Shown here piece by piece: positions 33,013-42,056 of a DNA stretch of 45,561 nucleotides. Numbering within the stretch: the first letter of the stretch is position 1; each line of letters opens with the position of its first letter. Below the pieces are notes generated by a model. That model ran no database searches. It saw nothing but the letters and a program-made list of their open reading frames with translations, and was not told the origin of the DNA. The position numbers and the translations under genes were made by a program. The stretch is from Acidobacteriota bacterium (lineage in GTDB: Bacteria; Acidobacteriota; Terriglobia; Acidiferrales; UBA7541), in contig JABDGF010000013.1 of NCBI GenBank assembly GCA_013286165.1, positions 1 to 45,561 on the forward strand, in the 5' to 3' direction.

Positions 33013-33744
33013 CTACAACCTCGCCGACATGCGCGACAGCAGCTTCCCGTGGTCCGTCGTCACCGACACAATCAAATGATCCGTGAGCGGCACATCCTGA
33101 TTCTTGATCCGCAGCACGAAGAGCAGACGATTGTCGCCCTCTTCGAGGTTGAGTGGCACCCTCTCGATCGTGAAATCCGCGGGACGCATGTCGAGATTCC
33201 GCTTCCACTGCGCGCGAATTTTCATGCTCGCCACAAAATCCGGCGAAGCCGCCGGCGTGTAGAGGTTCGTGTCGCATTCGTGGACATTCACGTACATCTC
33301 GATCGTCAGGTAGGTGGGGAAGTGCGTCACGGGCGACGCATTCTTGCGGTAAACCGGTCCGGACGGCAGATCGAGCCGCTGCAACCCCTCGAAAAAATCG
33401 TCCGCCGAAAGATACGGCTCAAACGTGACGCAGATCTCGCCGCGACGCACCTCGCCGATTGAGAGCGGTACTTTTTCTTTGTACTCCCAGATCGGGCCGG
33501 GAGGCTCGTTCGCCTGCGCGCGCGTCGTGCGCCACGGGCACAGTACCGCAAACACCACGGCCAACGCGGCAAACAGCCGCGAACGCGCGCGCGATCCGGA
33601 GCTTGAACGAGCGATTGAGCTGAACACGGGACCAGGAACTTCGGCAGCGTTTCCGCCGTGCCACCGCACGGCCAATACGCCGCGCTGCTGCACGGCTTCT
33701 ACGAAGATATCGCGCCGCCGCACCCCTCGCAACCGCGCACTCAC
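33013..33744 (-). CDS. Exported protein of unknown function
   Basis: Up to 243 residues. The start is uncertain: a GTG at 33744 gives the longest form, and a GTG at 33624 places a basic-hydrophobic signal (RLFAALAVVFAVLCPW, cleavage near RAQA) close to the N-terminus and is more natural. The mature part is beta-rich: PIWEYKEKVPLSIGEVRRGE, then YLTIEMYVNVHECDTNLY and DNRLLFVLRIKNQDVP. It is one soluble domain without a known motif. It is divergent from the ABC transporter operon. Confidence 0.7.
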   Translation of the reverse strand: MSARLRGVRRRDIFVEAVQQRGVLAVRWHGGNAAEVPGPVFSSIARSSSGSRARSRLFAALAVVFAVLCPWRTTRAQANEPPGPIWEYKEKVPLSIGEVRRGEICVTFEPYLSADDFFEGLQRLDLPSGPVYRKNASPVTHFPTYLTIEMYVNVHECDTNLYTPAASPDFVASMKIRAQWKRNLDMRPADFTIERVPLNLEEGDNRLLFVLRIKNQDVPLTDHLIVSVTTDHGKLLSRMSARL

Positions 33745-33833
33745 GCTTCAGTTCGAACCCAGCGCCGGAGCCGCAAACTCCTAATTCGCGGTAACTCGCC
33801 GTCGCATCTAAGCGTATTACCATAGAGAGGACG

Positions 33834-34541
33834 ATGCCCGACGCCACAGGAAGCCACGCCATCCGCACCGAACACGTCATGCGGGTCTATCAGATGGGCG
33901 ATAGCCAGGTGCCCGCCGTAAATGGGGTGACGATCACCGTAGATGCAGGCGAATTCGTCGCGCTGCTCGGCAGCTCCGGCTCCGGCAAATCCACGCTGCT
34001 GAATCTGCTTGCGGGGCTCGACCGGCCCACGTCCGGCGCCATCTACGCGCACGAAAAGAATCTCGCGGAAATGTCGTCTGGCGAACTCGCGCATCACCGC
34101 AGCCACACAATCGGCATGGTGTTTCAGGCGTTCAATTTGCTGCCGCGCATGACGCTCGAAGAAAACGTCGAGTTGCCGCTGCGGCTCGCAGAGGTTGAGC
34201 GCGCTGAGCGTCCTGCGCGCGTGCGCGAAGCTGTAGAGCGCGTGCGGCTCACGGCGCGCCTCTCGCACCGGCCCACCGAACTTTCCGGCGGCGAGCAGCA
34301 GCGCGCCTCGCTCGCTCGTGCGCTCGTCAATCGCCCCACGATACTTCTTGCCGATGAACCTACCGGAAATCTCGATAGCCACACCGGCGACGCGATCATG
34401 GACCTGCTCACTGAAATTAATCGCACGCTCGGAATGACCATCGTGATGGTCACTCACGATCGGGCGCGCGCCGAACGCTACGCTGGGCGCATCATCACAA
34501 TGGGCGACGGAAAACTCATCAGCGACGGGGTGCGCGTATGA
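33834..34541 (+). CDS. ABC transporter ATP-binding protein (LolD/MacB type)
   Basis: 235 residues, ATG preceded by GAGAGG. Walker A is GSSGSGKST (residues 46-54), Q-loop VFQAFNLLPRMT, signature LSGGEQQRAS, Walker B ILLADEPTGNLD and H-loop VTHD. The GNLDS version of Walker B and overall size match the MacB/LolD/FtsE group, which works with FtsX-type permeases in extrusion or mechanotransmission across the inner membrane. It overlaps the permease start by four bases (ATGA), so the two are coupled. Confidence 0.96.
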   Translation: MPDATGSHAIRTEHVMRVYQMGDSQVPAVNGVTITVDAGEFVALLGSSGSGKSTLLNLLAGLDRPTSGAIYAHEKNLAEMSSGELAHHRSHTIGMVFQAFNLLPRMTLEENVELPLRLAEVERAERPARVREAVERVRLTARLSHRPTELSGGEQQRASLARALVNRPTILLADEPTGNLDSHTGDAIMDLLTEINRTLGMTIVMVTHDRARAERYAGRIITMGDGKLISDGVRV

Positions 34542-35935
34542 AGCTCGGCGATCTCACCGAACTCGCAGCCCGCAATCTTCGTGAAGCGATGCTCCGCAAT
34601 TCGCTCACCACACTGGGCATCGCCGTTGGCGTTGCGTCGCTCGTTGCGATGCTGTCGCTTGGCGTGGGCCTGCAGGAACTGGCCAGCTCGCGGCTCACGC
34701 ACTCTGGATTGTTTGACGCAGTGATCGTGATGTCGAAATCCACCATGCGCGGCTTCGGCGGCCCGATGCAGAATGAAGCCGCTGACGCCACGCCTCCGCG
34801 CCGCATCGACGATCCCGCGCGCAAGGAACTCAGCGAGCTACCGAACGTCGTCGAGGTTTATCCCGAAGTGCGTTTCCCCACGGAAATTGTGTTCGAAGGC
34901 AAATCGTTCAGCACCACGGCCGCGGGCATTCCAGTGTCCGCGCGGGACGATGGCGCTTACGACGGCATGAACGGGAAATTTTTCAGCGCTCCTGATGCGC
35001 CCGAAGCGATCCTGCAGATTGAATTCGCGAAGCAGCTTTCGGACAATACCGGCTCGCTGATCGGCAAGGAACTTTCGCTGCGTTACGGCGAGCGCCAAGC
35101 GCTGCCGCCGGATAACACCGCGAAGCCCGAGACGAAATCCGGTTCGAAAGGTGCTGGCGCAAGCACGGACGCCTCAGCGGACGATGATGAAGGCACGGGC
35201 TTCTCGGTTGTGACGCGCGAGAAAAAATTGAAAATCGTTGGTGTAGTGGAGACCGAGCCTGCTGCCGGGTTCGGTGGTTTCGGCCGCGGCCGCTTGCTCA
35301 TCCCGCTCGCCATCGCGCAGGCGCTGAAAATCGCGCAGCCTACGGACATGCGCGAGATGCTTCGCGGACAGAACGGCAAAGTTTCGTATGACAGCCTCAC
35401 CGTCCGCGTGAAAAACCCTGCCGCCGTGCAATCCGTGGAAGACGCGATCAAGAAAATGGGATTCGGCACGTTTTCCATTCTAGACGCGACAAAAAATCTC
35501 CGCCTCGTCTTCATCGTGTTCGACTCGCTGCTCGGCATCTTCGGCAGCCTCGCGCTCACGGTCGCGTCGCTCGGCATCATCAATACGCTCGTGATGGCGA
35601 TTCTCGAGCGCCGCCGCGAGATCGGCATCCTGAAAGCGCTCGGTGCCGCCGATCGCGACGTGCGCCGTCTCTTTTTCGCGGAAGCGGGCGCGATGGGGCT
35701 TTTTGGCGGCATCGTTGGAGTATTTCTCGGCTGGGCTATCGGACGAGCTCTGAATTTCGCGACTAACGTTTACCTGAAGAAGCAGGGCCTGCCGCCGATT
35801 GACCTGTCGTCTGTGCCGCTGTGGCTGGTCGGCTCGGCGATCGGCTTCTCGTTCTTCGTGAGCCTGATCGCGGGAATGTATCCGGCCTCACGCGCGGCGA
35901 AGCTCGATCCCGTTGAGGCGCTGCGGTATGAGTAG
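34538..35935 (+). CDS. FtsX/MacB-type ABC permease
   Basis: 465 residues. One N-terminal transmembrane helix (about 22-42, SLTTLGIAVGVASLVAMLSL) is followed by a large periplasmic MacB-like domain (about 60-310). Three C-terminal helices form the FtsX domain (about 320-460). LAALNTLVMAILERRREIG-like residues (TLVMAILERRREIGILKALG) and the ending SRAAKLDPVEALRYE are typical. The periplasmic domain has an acidic, Ser/Ala-rich insertion (about 195-220, SGSKGAGASTDASADDDEGT). It acts with the ATPase upstream; cargo unknown. The next gene overlaps its end. Confidence 0.93.
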   Translation: MKLGDLTELAARNLREAMLRNSLTTLGIAVGVASLVAMLSLGVGLQELASSRLTHSGLFDAVIVMSKSTMRGFGGPMQNEAADATPPRRIDDPARKELSELPNVVEVYPEVRFPTEIVFEGKSFSTTAAGIPVSARDDGAYDGMNGKFFSAPDAPEAILQIEFAKQLSDNTGSLIGKELSLRYGERQALPPDNTAKPETKSGSKGAGASTDASADDDEGTGFSVVTREKKLKIVGVVETEPAAGFGGFGRGRLLIPLAIAQALKIAQPTDMREMLRGQNGKVSYDSLTVRVKNPAAVQSVEDAIKKMGFGTFSILDATKNLRLVFIVFDSLLGIFGSLALTVASLGIINTLVMAILERRREIGILKALGAADRDVRRLFFAEAGAMGLFGGIVGVFLGWAIGRALNFATNVYLKKQGLPPIDLSSVPLWLVGSAIGFSFFVSLIAGMYPASRAAKLDPVEALRYE

Positions 35936-36845
35936 GGAAGTGTCGCGGAAGCTTCTAGTATTCATCGGTGTGGCGGCTTTAGCTTTGCTCACGGTCGCCC
36001 TCGCGCCTGCGGCGCACGCGCAGGTCCGCGCCGAATGTCGCTCGGTGCCCAGCAAAATCCTCGGCCATCCCGTGAAATACTGCGCGTTCCTGCCGCCGAG
36101 CTACGACGCAAACACGGCCGCCAAATTTCCCGTTCTCTACTACCTGCACGGCCTCGGCGGCAACGAGCAGCTCCTGCTCCGCGCCGGTGGCATGAATATT
36201 TTGCAGGACCTGGTCGATCAGAAAAAAATCGGCGAGTTCATCGTAATCGCGCCCGACGGTGGCCGCTCGTTTTACATCAATTCCAAAGACGGCAAAGTTC
36301 ACTACGAAGATTTCTTCATGCGTGAATTTCTCCCGGCCATGGAATCGCGCTATCGCATCAAGCCGGGCCGGGCCAACCGCGGGATCACCGGCATGTCGAT
36401 GGGCGGCTACGGCGCTCTGCGCTTCGGCTTCAAGTACGCGAACGAATTCGGCTCAGTGAGCGCGCACAGTCCAGCCCTCACCGACAAGCTGCCCGAAGTG
36501 GAAATTACCGACGAACAAGCCGAGCGCATCTCTACCGAAGTGGGCGGCACCTTTGGCGATCCCATCGATCGTGGCTTCTGGCAGCGCCAGAATCCCTTCA
36601 CGATAGTGAAGTCCATGCCACGGCCCACCGACCTTGCGATTTATTTCGACTGCGGCACCGACGACGATTTCGGCTTCTACAAAGGCGCCCAGGAATTTCA
36701 CGACCTGCTCGTCGCGAAGAAAATCCCGCACGAATTCCACCTCTACCCGGGCGGCCACGACTGGGATTATTTCTCGCGCCACTTTCCCGCTTCGCTGGCC
36801 TTCCACTCGCACGCCTTCGATCAGGCAAACGCAGCCACGAAGTAG
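35928..36845 (+). CDS. Secreted esterase (esterase D / S-formylglutathione hydrolase-like)
   Basis: 305 residues. The ATG at 35928 overlaps the permease end by 8 bases; a TTG at 35913 is less likely. Signal peptide ends near APAAHAQ. The alpha/beta-hydrolase motifs are LYYLHGLGGNEQ (oxyanion), GMSMGGYGALRFG (Ser nucleophile), a probable Asp in DCGTDDDFGFY and a His in GGHDWDYF. The family includes feruloyl/acetyl esterases and mycolyltransferase-like enzymes. Because it is translationally coupled to a MacB-like exporter, its substrate could be related to exported material; this is inference. Confidence 0.92.
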   Translation: MSREVSRKLLVFIGVAALALLTVALAPAAHAQVRAECRSVPSKILGHPVKYCAFLPPSYDANTAAKFPVLYYLHGLGGNEQLLLRAGGMNILQDLVDQKKIGEFIVIAPDGGRSFYINSKDGKVHYEDFFMREFLPAMESRYRIKPGRANRGITGMSMGGYGALRFGFKYANEFGSVSAHSPALTDKLPEVEITDEQAERISTEVGGTFGDPIDRGFWQRQNPFTIVKSMPRPTDLAIYFDCGTDDDFGFYKGAQEFHDLLVAKKIPHEFHLYPGGHDWDYFSRHFPASLAFHSHAFDQANAATK

Positions 36846-36933
36846 TGCACGCTCACGTAACGCAGCTCATAACCCACTGTACCGAACCCGCGCTACAATC
36901 CGTCTTAATCTGTAGCCGCACCCAGAGGCTGCC

Positions 36934-37599
36934 ATGTTCACACGCGTCCACTCGCGGTTCATGATTGCCGACCTATGCACGCTGATTCTCGCTTGCGTCG
37001 TCCCGGCGTTCGCGGCATACATCTATCCGCTCTCCTCCACCGACATTCGCGACGCGTATTTCATCGGCCGCCGCAATGACGGAGTGACGTCCGACTTCCT
37101 GCTCAAATACAAACGCCATTTCGATATGCCGCCGAGCGGTCCGTACATTTCTGACGTCGCGATCGAGACGCCGTTCGCACAGATCGTCGCGTACTCCTCG
37201 CAAACCGCGAATTTCGATGCCCCCACAGCCGTCCAGCAATTTCAGGACAGGCCGATGAAGTTTTTCGCCCATGTCTCCATTTTTGCCACGGACAGCTACA
37301 AGATCGAGCAAACCAACCCGACGAATTCGCTCTACCCTTCGTATCGCAGCTTTTGGCAAGATTTCAAAATCGGCTTGGTTCAGGGCAACAATCGCGTGAT
37401 TCAACCGACGTCCATAAACGGCGAGTCGCTCTATCCTCCCACTCCGGCCGACAGCGTCGGTTCGACGGCTCCAATCGGCGCCCGCGTGGACCTCGAGTAC
37501 CCCGCCAAGAAAATCGAGGCGGATTCCGTTACGATTTCTGTCGATTCGCCGGATGGCCAGCACATCGAAGCGAGTTTCGACCTCACGACATTGCGCTAG
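36934..37599 (+). CDS. Exported protein of unknown function
   Basis: 221 residues, AGAGG before the ATG. A short hydrophobic N-terminus (IADLCTLILACVVPAFAAY) serves as signal or anchor. The mature protein starts YPLSSTDIRDAYFIGRRNDG, followed by a beta-rich domain ending VTISVDSPDGQHIEASFDL. I know of similar unannotated acidobacterial proteins but cannot name a family. It is 88 bases after the esterase and may belong to the same operon. Confidence 0.8.
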   Translation: MFTRVHSRFMIADLCTLILACVVPAFAAYIYPLSSTDIRDAYFIGRRNDGVTSDFLLKYKRHFDMPPSGPYISDVAIETPFAQIVAYSSQTANFDAPTAVQQFQDRPMKFFAHVSIFATDSYKIEQTNPTNSLYPSYRSFWQDFKIGLVQGNNRVIQPTSINGESLYPPTPADSVGSTAPIGARVDLEYPAKKIEADSVTISVDSPDGQHIEASFDLTTLR

Positions 37600-37761
37600 A
37601 CCGGTTGCGCGTGTCCGCTGGCGCAAGCAAACGTCCCACGACCGGACACACTGTCTAGCCCCGCCCTCGCAAGTCACGCCCACATAAGCACTTCCACCAC
37701 GCCAGACTGGCCAGCGACGTGCCACCACATAGGCTGCCGTACTCTGCATAAAGGACGACGC

Positions 37762-40269
37762 ATGAACGCACTTCGCCTCTGGCTCGCCGCACTTAAAGAA
37801 TTCTTCACCACGTCGCCGCGCGACCAATGGGACATCGTCACGCAAGACGCGAGCTACGCCATCCGCACGCTGCGCAAATCGCCCGGCTTCGCGCTCACCG
37901 CGATTCTCACTCTCGCTCTCGGCATCGGCGCGAACACCGCGATCTACAGCGTCGTCCACGCCGTGCTGCTTAGCCCGCTTCCATACCGCGACGGCGCGAA
38001 CCTCGTCTTGCTCCGCCATCCCGCCGAAAAAATGTCCGTCCGCGACATTGGATTTTCTGTGCCCGAAATCAACGACTACCGCTCGCAGAATCAGACGTTC
38101 TCCGACATCGCCGAATACCACGGCATGTCGTTCACGCTTTTCGGCCACGGCGATCCGGATCGCGTGCGCACCGGAGTCGTATCCGCGAATTATTTCCCGA
38201 TGCTCGGCGTCTCGCCCGTCCTCGGCCGCAATTTCACTTCAGAGGACGAGCAGCACGGCGCACCCGCGGTGCTCGTTCTCAGCCACGAATATTGGCGCGA
38301 TAAATTTGGCAGCGACCCAAACATCGTTGGCAAAACTTTTGAGATGAACGACAAGGTCCACACCGTCGTCGGCGTGCTGCCGCAGCTCCCGCAATATCCC
38401 GATGAAGACGACGTTTACATGCCCACCTCCGCGTGCCCGTACCGGTCTTCCGACGACATGGCGCGAGATCGCGACATGCGCATGATGGAGCTTTTCGGAC
38501 GCATCAAACCGGGCGTCACGCATGATCAAGCGCGCGCCGACCTTGCCACCATCACCAGCCGCCTCGCCGCGGAATATCCCACATCCTACAAGCCCGAGAA
38601 TGGAATCGCCGTCACCGCCACGCCGCTGAAGTCCGAACTCACCAGCGGCGCGCGCCCGATTCTGCTCGCCCTGCTCGCCGCTGCGGGATTCGTGCTGCTG
38701 ATCGTCTGCGCCAACGTCGCGAACCTCACGCTCTCGCGCGTAGCCCGCCGCGAAAGGGAACTCGCCGTCCGCTCCGCCCTCGGCGCCGGAAAAATTCGCC
38801 TGCTGCGCCAGCTTTTCACCGAGAGCTTTATTCTTTCCGTGATCGGCGGCGGACTCGGCATCCTGCTTGCCAATTCGAGCCTCGAACTCTTCACCACCTT
38901 TGCGGCGCGCCTCACGCCTCGCGCGAGAGAGATTCACATCGATTCCGGTGTGCTGCTCTTCACCTTCGCCGCCGCGTTTCTCACCAGCATCGTGTTCGGA
39001 ACTGTGTCGGCACTTTTCTCTGGAGCCGACATTTCGAGCGGCTTGAAAGAGGGAAGTACGGGTGCGGGCCTCGGCCGTTCGCGCAATCGCATGCGCAATG
39101 CGCTGATCGTCTGCCAAGTTGCGTTTTCTTTTGTGCTGCTGGTGGGCGCGGGGCTGATGTTGCGCAGCCTGTTGAATATGGAGCGCGTCAGTCCAGGTTT
39201 CGTTCCCGAACACGTTCTCGCGATGAAGCTCACGTTTAATTGGGCGAAATACGCGGGCCAGGAAGAATACGCCGCAGCCGCAAAGAAGCTCGTCGATCGC
39301 GTGCAGGCCGAAACGGGAGTCACCGCCGCAGCCGTCGCCTCGAATTATCCTTTGCAGGCAGAACTGGTCGCCGTCGGACCGGGCGTAAATCCCTTCATGA
39401 TCGAAGGCCGCGCGCCAGATCCGGGCGCGAAACCTCCCGTGACGGCCGCTACCGCCGTCTCCTCTGACTATTTCAAGACGCTGGGAATTCCTCTGCAGAG
39501 CGGCCGCGTTTTCAACGACACCGACGACAGGAAACATCCCTACGTGGCCATCATCAACCAGGAACTCGGCCGGCTCGTGTGGCCCCACGAAGATCCGCTC
39601 GGCAAGCGCGTCTCCTTCAATCAAGGCAAGACCTGGGTCGAGATCGTAGGAGTAGTGGGCAACGTGAAAGATTTCGGACTTGACCACGCGGTGACTGCGG
39701 AGATTTACGCGCCGATGGGCCAGGAGTCGGATCCAGCGACGCTCATCGTTCGCACCGCCGCGGATCCTTCTGCGATGTCTCAACAGATTCGCAACGTGAT
39801 TCGTGAAGTCGATTCGCAAACCGCCGTGACGCACGAAATGTCGATCGAGCAGGCGCGCCGCGATTCGCTTCAGTCGCCGCGGCTCACCGCGAGTTTGCTC
39901 GGCGTGTTCGCGTTTCTCGCGCTTGTGATCGCAGCTACCGGTATCGGCGGCATCATGGCGCTTGCCGTCGGCCAGCGCATTCGCGAATTGGGCATTCGGC
40001 TCGCGCTAGGGGCGCAGCCGCGCGAAATTTTGCAGATGGTGGTTAGGGAAGGCGTCGGCATGGCGCTGATCGGTGCAGCGATCGGCGCCGCCGGCGCGCT
40101 CATGCTTACTTCGCTAGTAAGGTCGATGCTGTTCCAGGTGAGCCCGTTCGATCCGGCCACATTCGTCGCCGTAGGCGTTGTTCTCGTGCTTAGCGCGTTC
40201 GCCGCCAGCTACATTCCCGCGCGCCGCGCCGCCAACGCAAACCCGCTAGAAGCACTCCGCTCCGAGTAG
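37762..40269 (+). CDS. ADOP-type duplicated permease (two MacB-FtsX units)
   Basis: 835 residues with AAGGA before the ATG. The N-terminal tag DASYAIRTLRKSPGFALTAI and GIGANTAIYSVVHAVLL are the hallmark of acidobacterial duplicated orphan permeases. Two halves each have a MacB-like periplasmic domain and an FtsX unit. TM1 is about 46-68, then the first FtsX at about 290-410 (with RRERELAVRSALGAGK) and a second half at about 425-835 ending in RRAANANPLEALRSE. These are called orphan because no cognate ATPase is adjacent. Here an ATPase lies 3 kb upstream but is paired with another permease. Function in the group is unproven. Confidence 0.95.
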   Translation: MNALRLWLAALKEFFTTSPRDQWDIVTQDASYAIRTLRKSPGFALTAILTLALGIGANTAIYSVVHAVLLSPLPYRDGANLVLLRHPAEKMSVRDIGFSVPEINDYRSQNQTFSDIAEYHGMSFTLFGHGDPDRVRTGVVSANYFPMLGVSPVLGRNFTSEDEQHGAPAVLVLSHEYWRDKFGSDPNIVGKTFEMNDKVHTVVGVLPQLPQYPDEDDVYMPTSACPYRSSDDMARDRDMRMMELFGRIKPGVTHDQARADLATITSRLAAEYPTSYKPENGIAVTATPLKSELTSGARPILLALLAAAGFVLLIVCANVANLTLSRVARRERELAVRSALGAGKIRLLRQLFTESFILSVIGGGLGILLANSSLELFTTFAARLTPRAREIHIDSGVLLFTFAAAFLTSIVFGTVSALFSGADISSGLKEGSTGAGLGRSRNRMRNALIVCQVAFSFVLLVGAGLMLRSLLNMERVSPGFVPEHVLAMKLTFNWAKYAGQEEYAAAAKKLVDRVQAETGVTAAAVASNYPLQAELVAVGPGVNPFMIEGRAPDPGAKPPVTAATAVSSDYFKTLGIPLQSGRVFNDTDDRKHPYVAIINQELGRLVWPHEDPLGKRVSFNQGKTWVEIVGVVGNVKDFGLDHAVTAEIYAPMGQESDPATLIVRTAADPSAMSQQIRNVIREVDSQTAVTHEMSIEQARRDSLQSPRLTASLLGVFAFLALVIAATGIGGIMALAVGQRIRELGIRLALGAQPREILQMVVREGVGMALIGAAIGAAGALMLTSLVRSMLFQVSPFDPATFVAVGVVLVLSAFAASYIPARRAANANPLEALRSE

Positions 40270-40273
40270 CGTC

Positions 40274-40375
40274 GGACAGGGCCCCAGCCCTGTCCTCCTA
40301 CCCGGGACTGCGCAACGCCACCACGTGCACACTAAGCTGCGCGCGCAACCCGTGGCATAGCCTGCCGCGCAGGCT
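40274..40375. repeat. Two short palindromes downstream of ADOP gene
   Basis: GGACAGGG (40274-40281) pairs with CCCTGTCC (40288-40295), and AGCCTGC (40359-40365) pairs with GCAGGCT (40369-40375). The second has the same core as the arms of the element at 22044-22229. Neither has a T-run. Confidence 0.65.
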
Positions 40376-40407
40376 GTGCTCCTACGCTCTCACTTTCTCC
40401 CGCACGC

Positions 40408-40451
40408 ACCAGCCGCACCCGGACCACGCACCAACCGCACCCGGACCACGC
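40408..40451. repeat. Two tandem 22-base units
   Basis: Two copies of ACCAxCCGCACCCGGACCACGC, differing at one position (G or A), lie directly head to tail at 40408-40429 and 40430-40451, just before the stop of the minus-strand unknown gene. Only two units, so not a CRISPR. Confidence 0.7.
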
Positions 40452-40459
40452 ACCATCAA

Positions 40460-40768
40460 TCACCGCGCCGCCAACAATTTCTCAACAGCCTCTTCAAGAC
40501 TCAGGCCATCACCCCCAGCAAAATACTCCGCCAACTCCACATCCGGGAACCCGGCCCGCGTAGCCATCCCAATCACCGCTTCCCGAGTCACCACCGCCCC
40601 ACGCTCCACACACTCGCGAATCGCTCCAAACACCACTGAATGATCCGCGTTTCCCCATTCGTGAGTACGCACCCGCTCCACCGCATCGCGCAGCCGCCGC
40701 AAGTCGCCACAGCCACACAACGCCCGCAACACGCTAATTTCGAGAAGCGCACTTCGATCACATTTCAC
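40460..40768 (-). CDS. Hypothetical protein, 102 residues
   Basis: Start is a GTG at 40768 without a good ribosome site. The sequence is helical and soluble: ALLEISVLRALCGCGDLRRL, then GAIRECVERGAVVTREAVIG, FPDVELAEYFAGG and SLEEAVEKLLAAR. The overall look is of a small all-alpha domain, with no known motif. Coding likelihood is moderate, supported by the amphipathic helices. Confidence 0.55.
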   Translation of the reverse strand: MKCDRSALLEISVLRALCGCGDLRRLRDAVERVRTHEWGNADHSVVFGAIRECVERGAVVTREAVIGMATRAGFPDVELAEYFAGGDGLSLEEAVEKLLAAR

Positions 40769-40855
40769 AGTGTGAGTTTAAATCAGGAAGGAGTCGAGAG
40801 ACACACACCGACACCAATCACTACAGGCAGGAAGAGAAAACAGAAACGCCGCGCT

Positions 40856-41197
40856 TTACGCCGCGTGCGCCGACACCGGCCGGACAAAATCGAGCCGGTC
40901 AATCGTTGCTGCAACAGCGAACAAAGGCGAAGCTTCACCCTCAAACTGCGACATCCGCAGCGCTTTCGCCGTCGCCCGTACCAGCACCGAAGTGCCGCTA
41001 CCGCGCTCGGCCGGCAACGAGAACGTCAAATCGATTGGCGTGCCCGCGTCGATCGGAACTTGCGAATGGAAGAAGATGCCAGTGCGCGACACGTCCCTCA
41101 GCTGAGCCGTGTGAAAACTCGCCGGCCGCTTGCCCGTAAAACACACCTGCACCGGCAAGAAAACCTCATAGCGGCGAGCCTTTCGTCGTTCACCCAT
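40856..41197 (-). CDS. PilZ-domain protein
   Basis: 113 residues from the ATG at 41197 (GGGGGTG upstream). It contains both cyclic-di-GMP-binding PilZ motifs: RxxxR at Arg5-Arg9 (RKARR) and DxSxxG at Asp35-Gly40 (DVSRTG). It is a stand-alone PilZ domain, which in other bacteria responds to c-di-GMP to alter motility or surface polysaccharide. No cyclase or phosphodiesterase is nearby. A second PilZ-like gene lies 223 bases upstream on the same strand. Confidence 0.88.
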   Translation of the reverse strand: MGERRKARRYEVFLPVQVCFTGKRPASFHTAQLRDVSRTGIFFHSQVPIDAGTPIDLTFSLPAERGSGTSVLVRATAKALRMSQFEGEASPLFAVAATIDRLDFVRPVSAHAA

Positions 41198-41420
41198 AAA
41201 GCACCCCCACATCTTTGGATGCAATGCATAGGCCAGACGACGTATTGAATAGTTTATTGAAAATAGGAGGGTTAGCTCGCGTGGCAGTACGGCGTTTTTG
41301 CGACAACCCTGCAAAATCTGCCCGGTTTGGGAAATTGATGCAGGGTTCGCCTCGTTTCGCCGTTCTACTTTGCAACGGCTTTCGAGGCTCGCCGTATCGT
41401 TATTCTAGGCCAGCCAGTCG

Positions 41421-41768
41421 CTACAGAACGAACCGGACCGCGACGCCCGCGCACCCATTCGTGCGATCTTCTACGCGCACCACAGACCCGAGAAACTTCT
41501 TGTGCGCCGAGACCTTCTCGCCAAACGGAAACGTCACAAGTACGCGCATGCCTACGAAGTAGTGCGGCATGCAGCTCGTGAAAAACAGGCCATCTCTCGT
41601 GAAATCAATCACTTCGCCCACATCGCGTACGTCCGCAAACCGCGCGTCAAACGGCCGAACCTCCAGCGGCAGCGACATCTTCAGCCGCACCCGCTTTCGA
41701 GTCGTGTTCGCGCCTGTCACCGCCGGGCCTTGGCCTACCGATCCCTGGATATGACTCGACGTCGCCAT
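41421..41768 (-). CDS. PilZ-like protein with altered second motif
   Basis: 115 residues from the ATG at 41768, which has GGAG 8 bases upstream; an ATG at 41780 is an alternative. RxxxR is seen at Arg24-Arg28 (RKRVR). The second motif is DFTRDG (Asp55-Gly60), with Thr in place of Ser. The PilZ beta-barrel is suggested by MSLPLEVRPF and VLVTFPFGEKV. Binding of c-di-GMP is plausible but less certain than for its neighbour. Confidence 0.78.
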   Translation of the reverse strand: MATSSHIQGSVGQGPAVTGANTTRKRVRLKMSLPLEVRPFDARFADVRDVGEVIDFTRDGLFFTSCMPHYFVGMRVLVTFPFGEKVSAHKKFLGSVVRVEDRTNGCAGVAVRFVL

Positions 41769-41944
41769 AAATTTCTCCATGCCGAGCTGGGAGAGCTCTG
41801 GTTGATTAGAGGCTAAGGTTTGGCGAAGGCGGGCGCTATAGGACGGCAGTACCAGTGGGTACGGAGCGGAAGTTTAAGTCGTTTGCACACATTTCGGCGC
41901 AGCCGCGTTCCATTTTGGCAACGGGATTCCCGAATTGGGACGAC

Positions 41945-42028
41945 GTCCGACAGCCGACCGGGCGGTCGGGTAGTGGCTTTTATATTCTTTAATATTGGAG
42001 ACGCGGACCACCAAGTTGGCTGTCCGCC
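41945..42028. repeat. Small palindromes and AT-rich pocket before aag
   Basis: A perfect hairpin CCGACC-GGGC-GGTCGG (41954-41969) and a weak inverted pair (41945-41958 with 42015-42028, 11 of 14). The AT-rich segment TTTATATTCTTTAATAT between them stands out from the GC-rich surroundings and could hold the aag promoter. Confidence 0.45.
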
Positions 42029-42056
42029 GCGCAATGCCGTATCGTGTTTCTCGCTC

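Noticed and set aside
36973-38148. 391-residue minus-strand open frame
   Set aside because: Spans two real plus-strand genes and the gap between; no protein-like features.
38239-39834. 531-residue minus-strand open frame
   Set aside because: Shadow of the ADOP permease; composition is His/Arg-rich and no motif is visible.
40408-40451. CRISPR array
   Set aside because: Only two directly adjoining units with no spacers and no cas genes.
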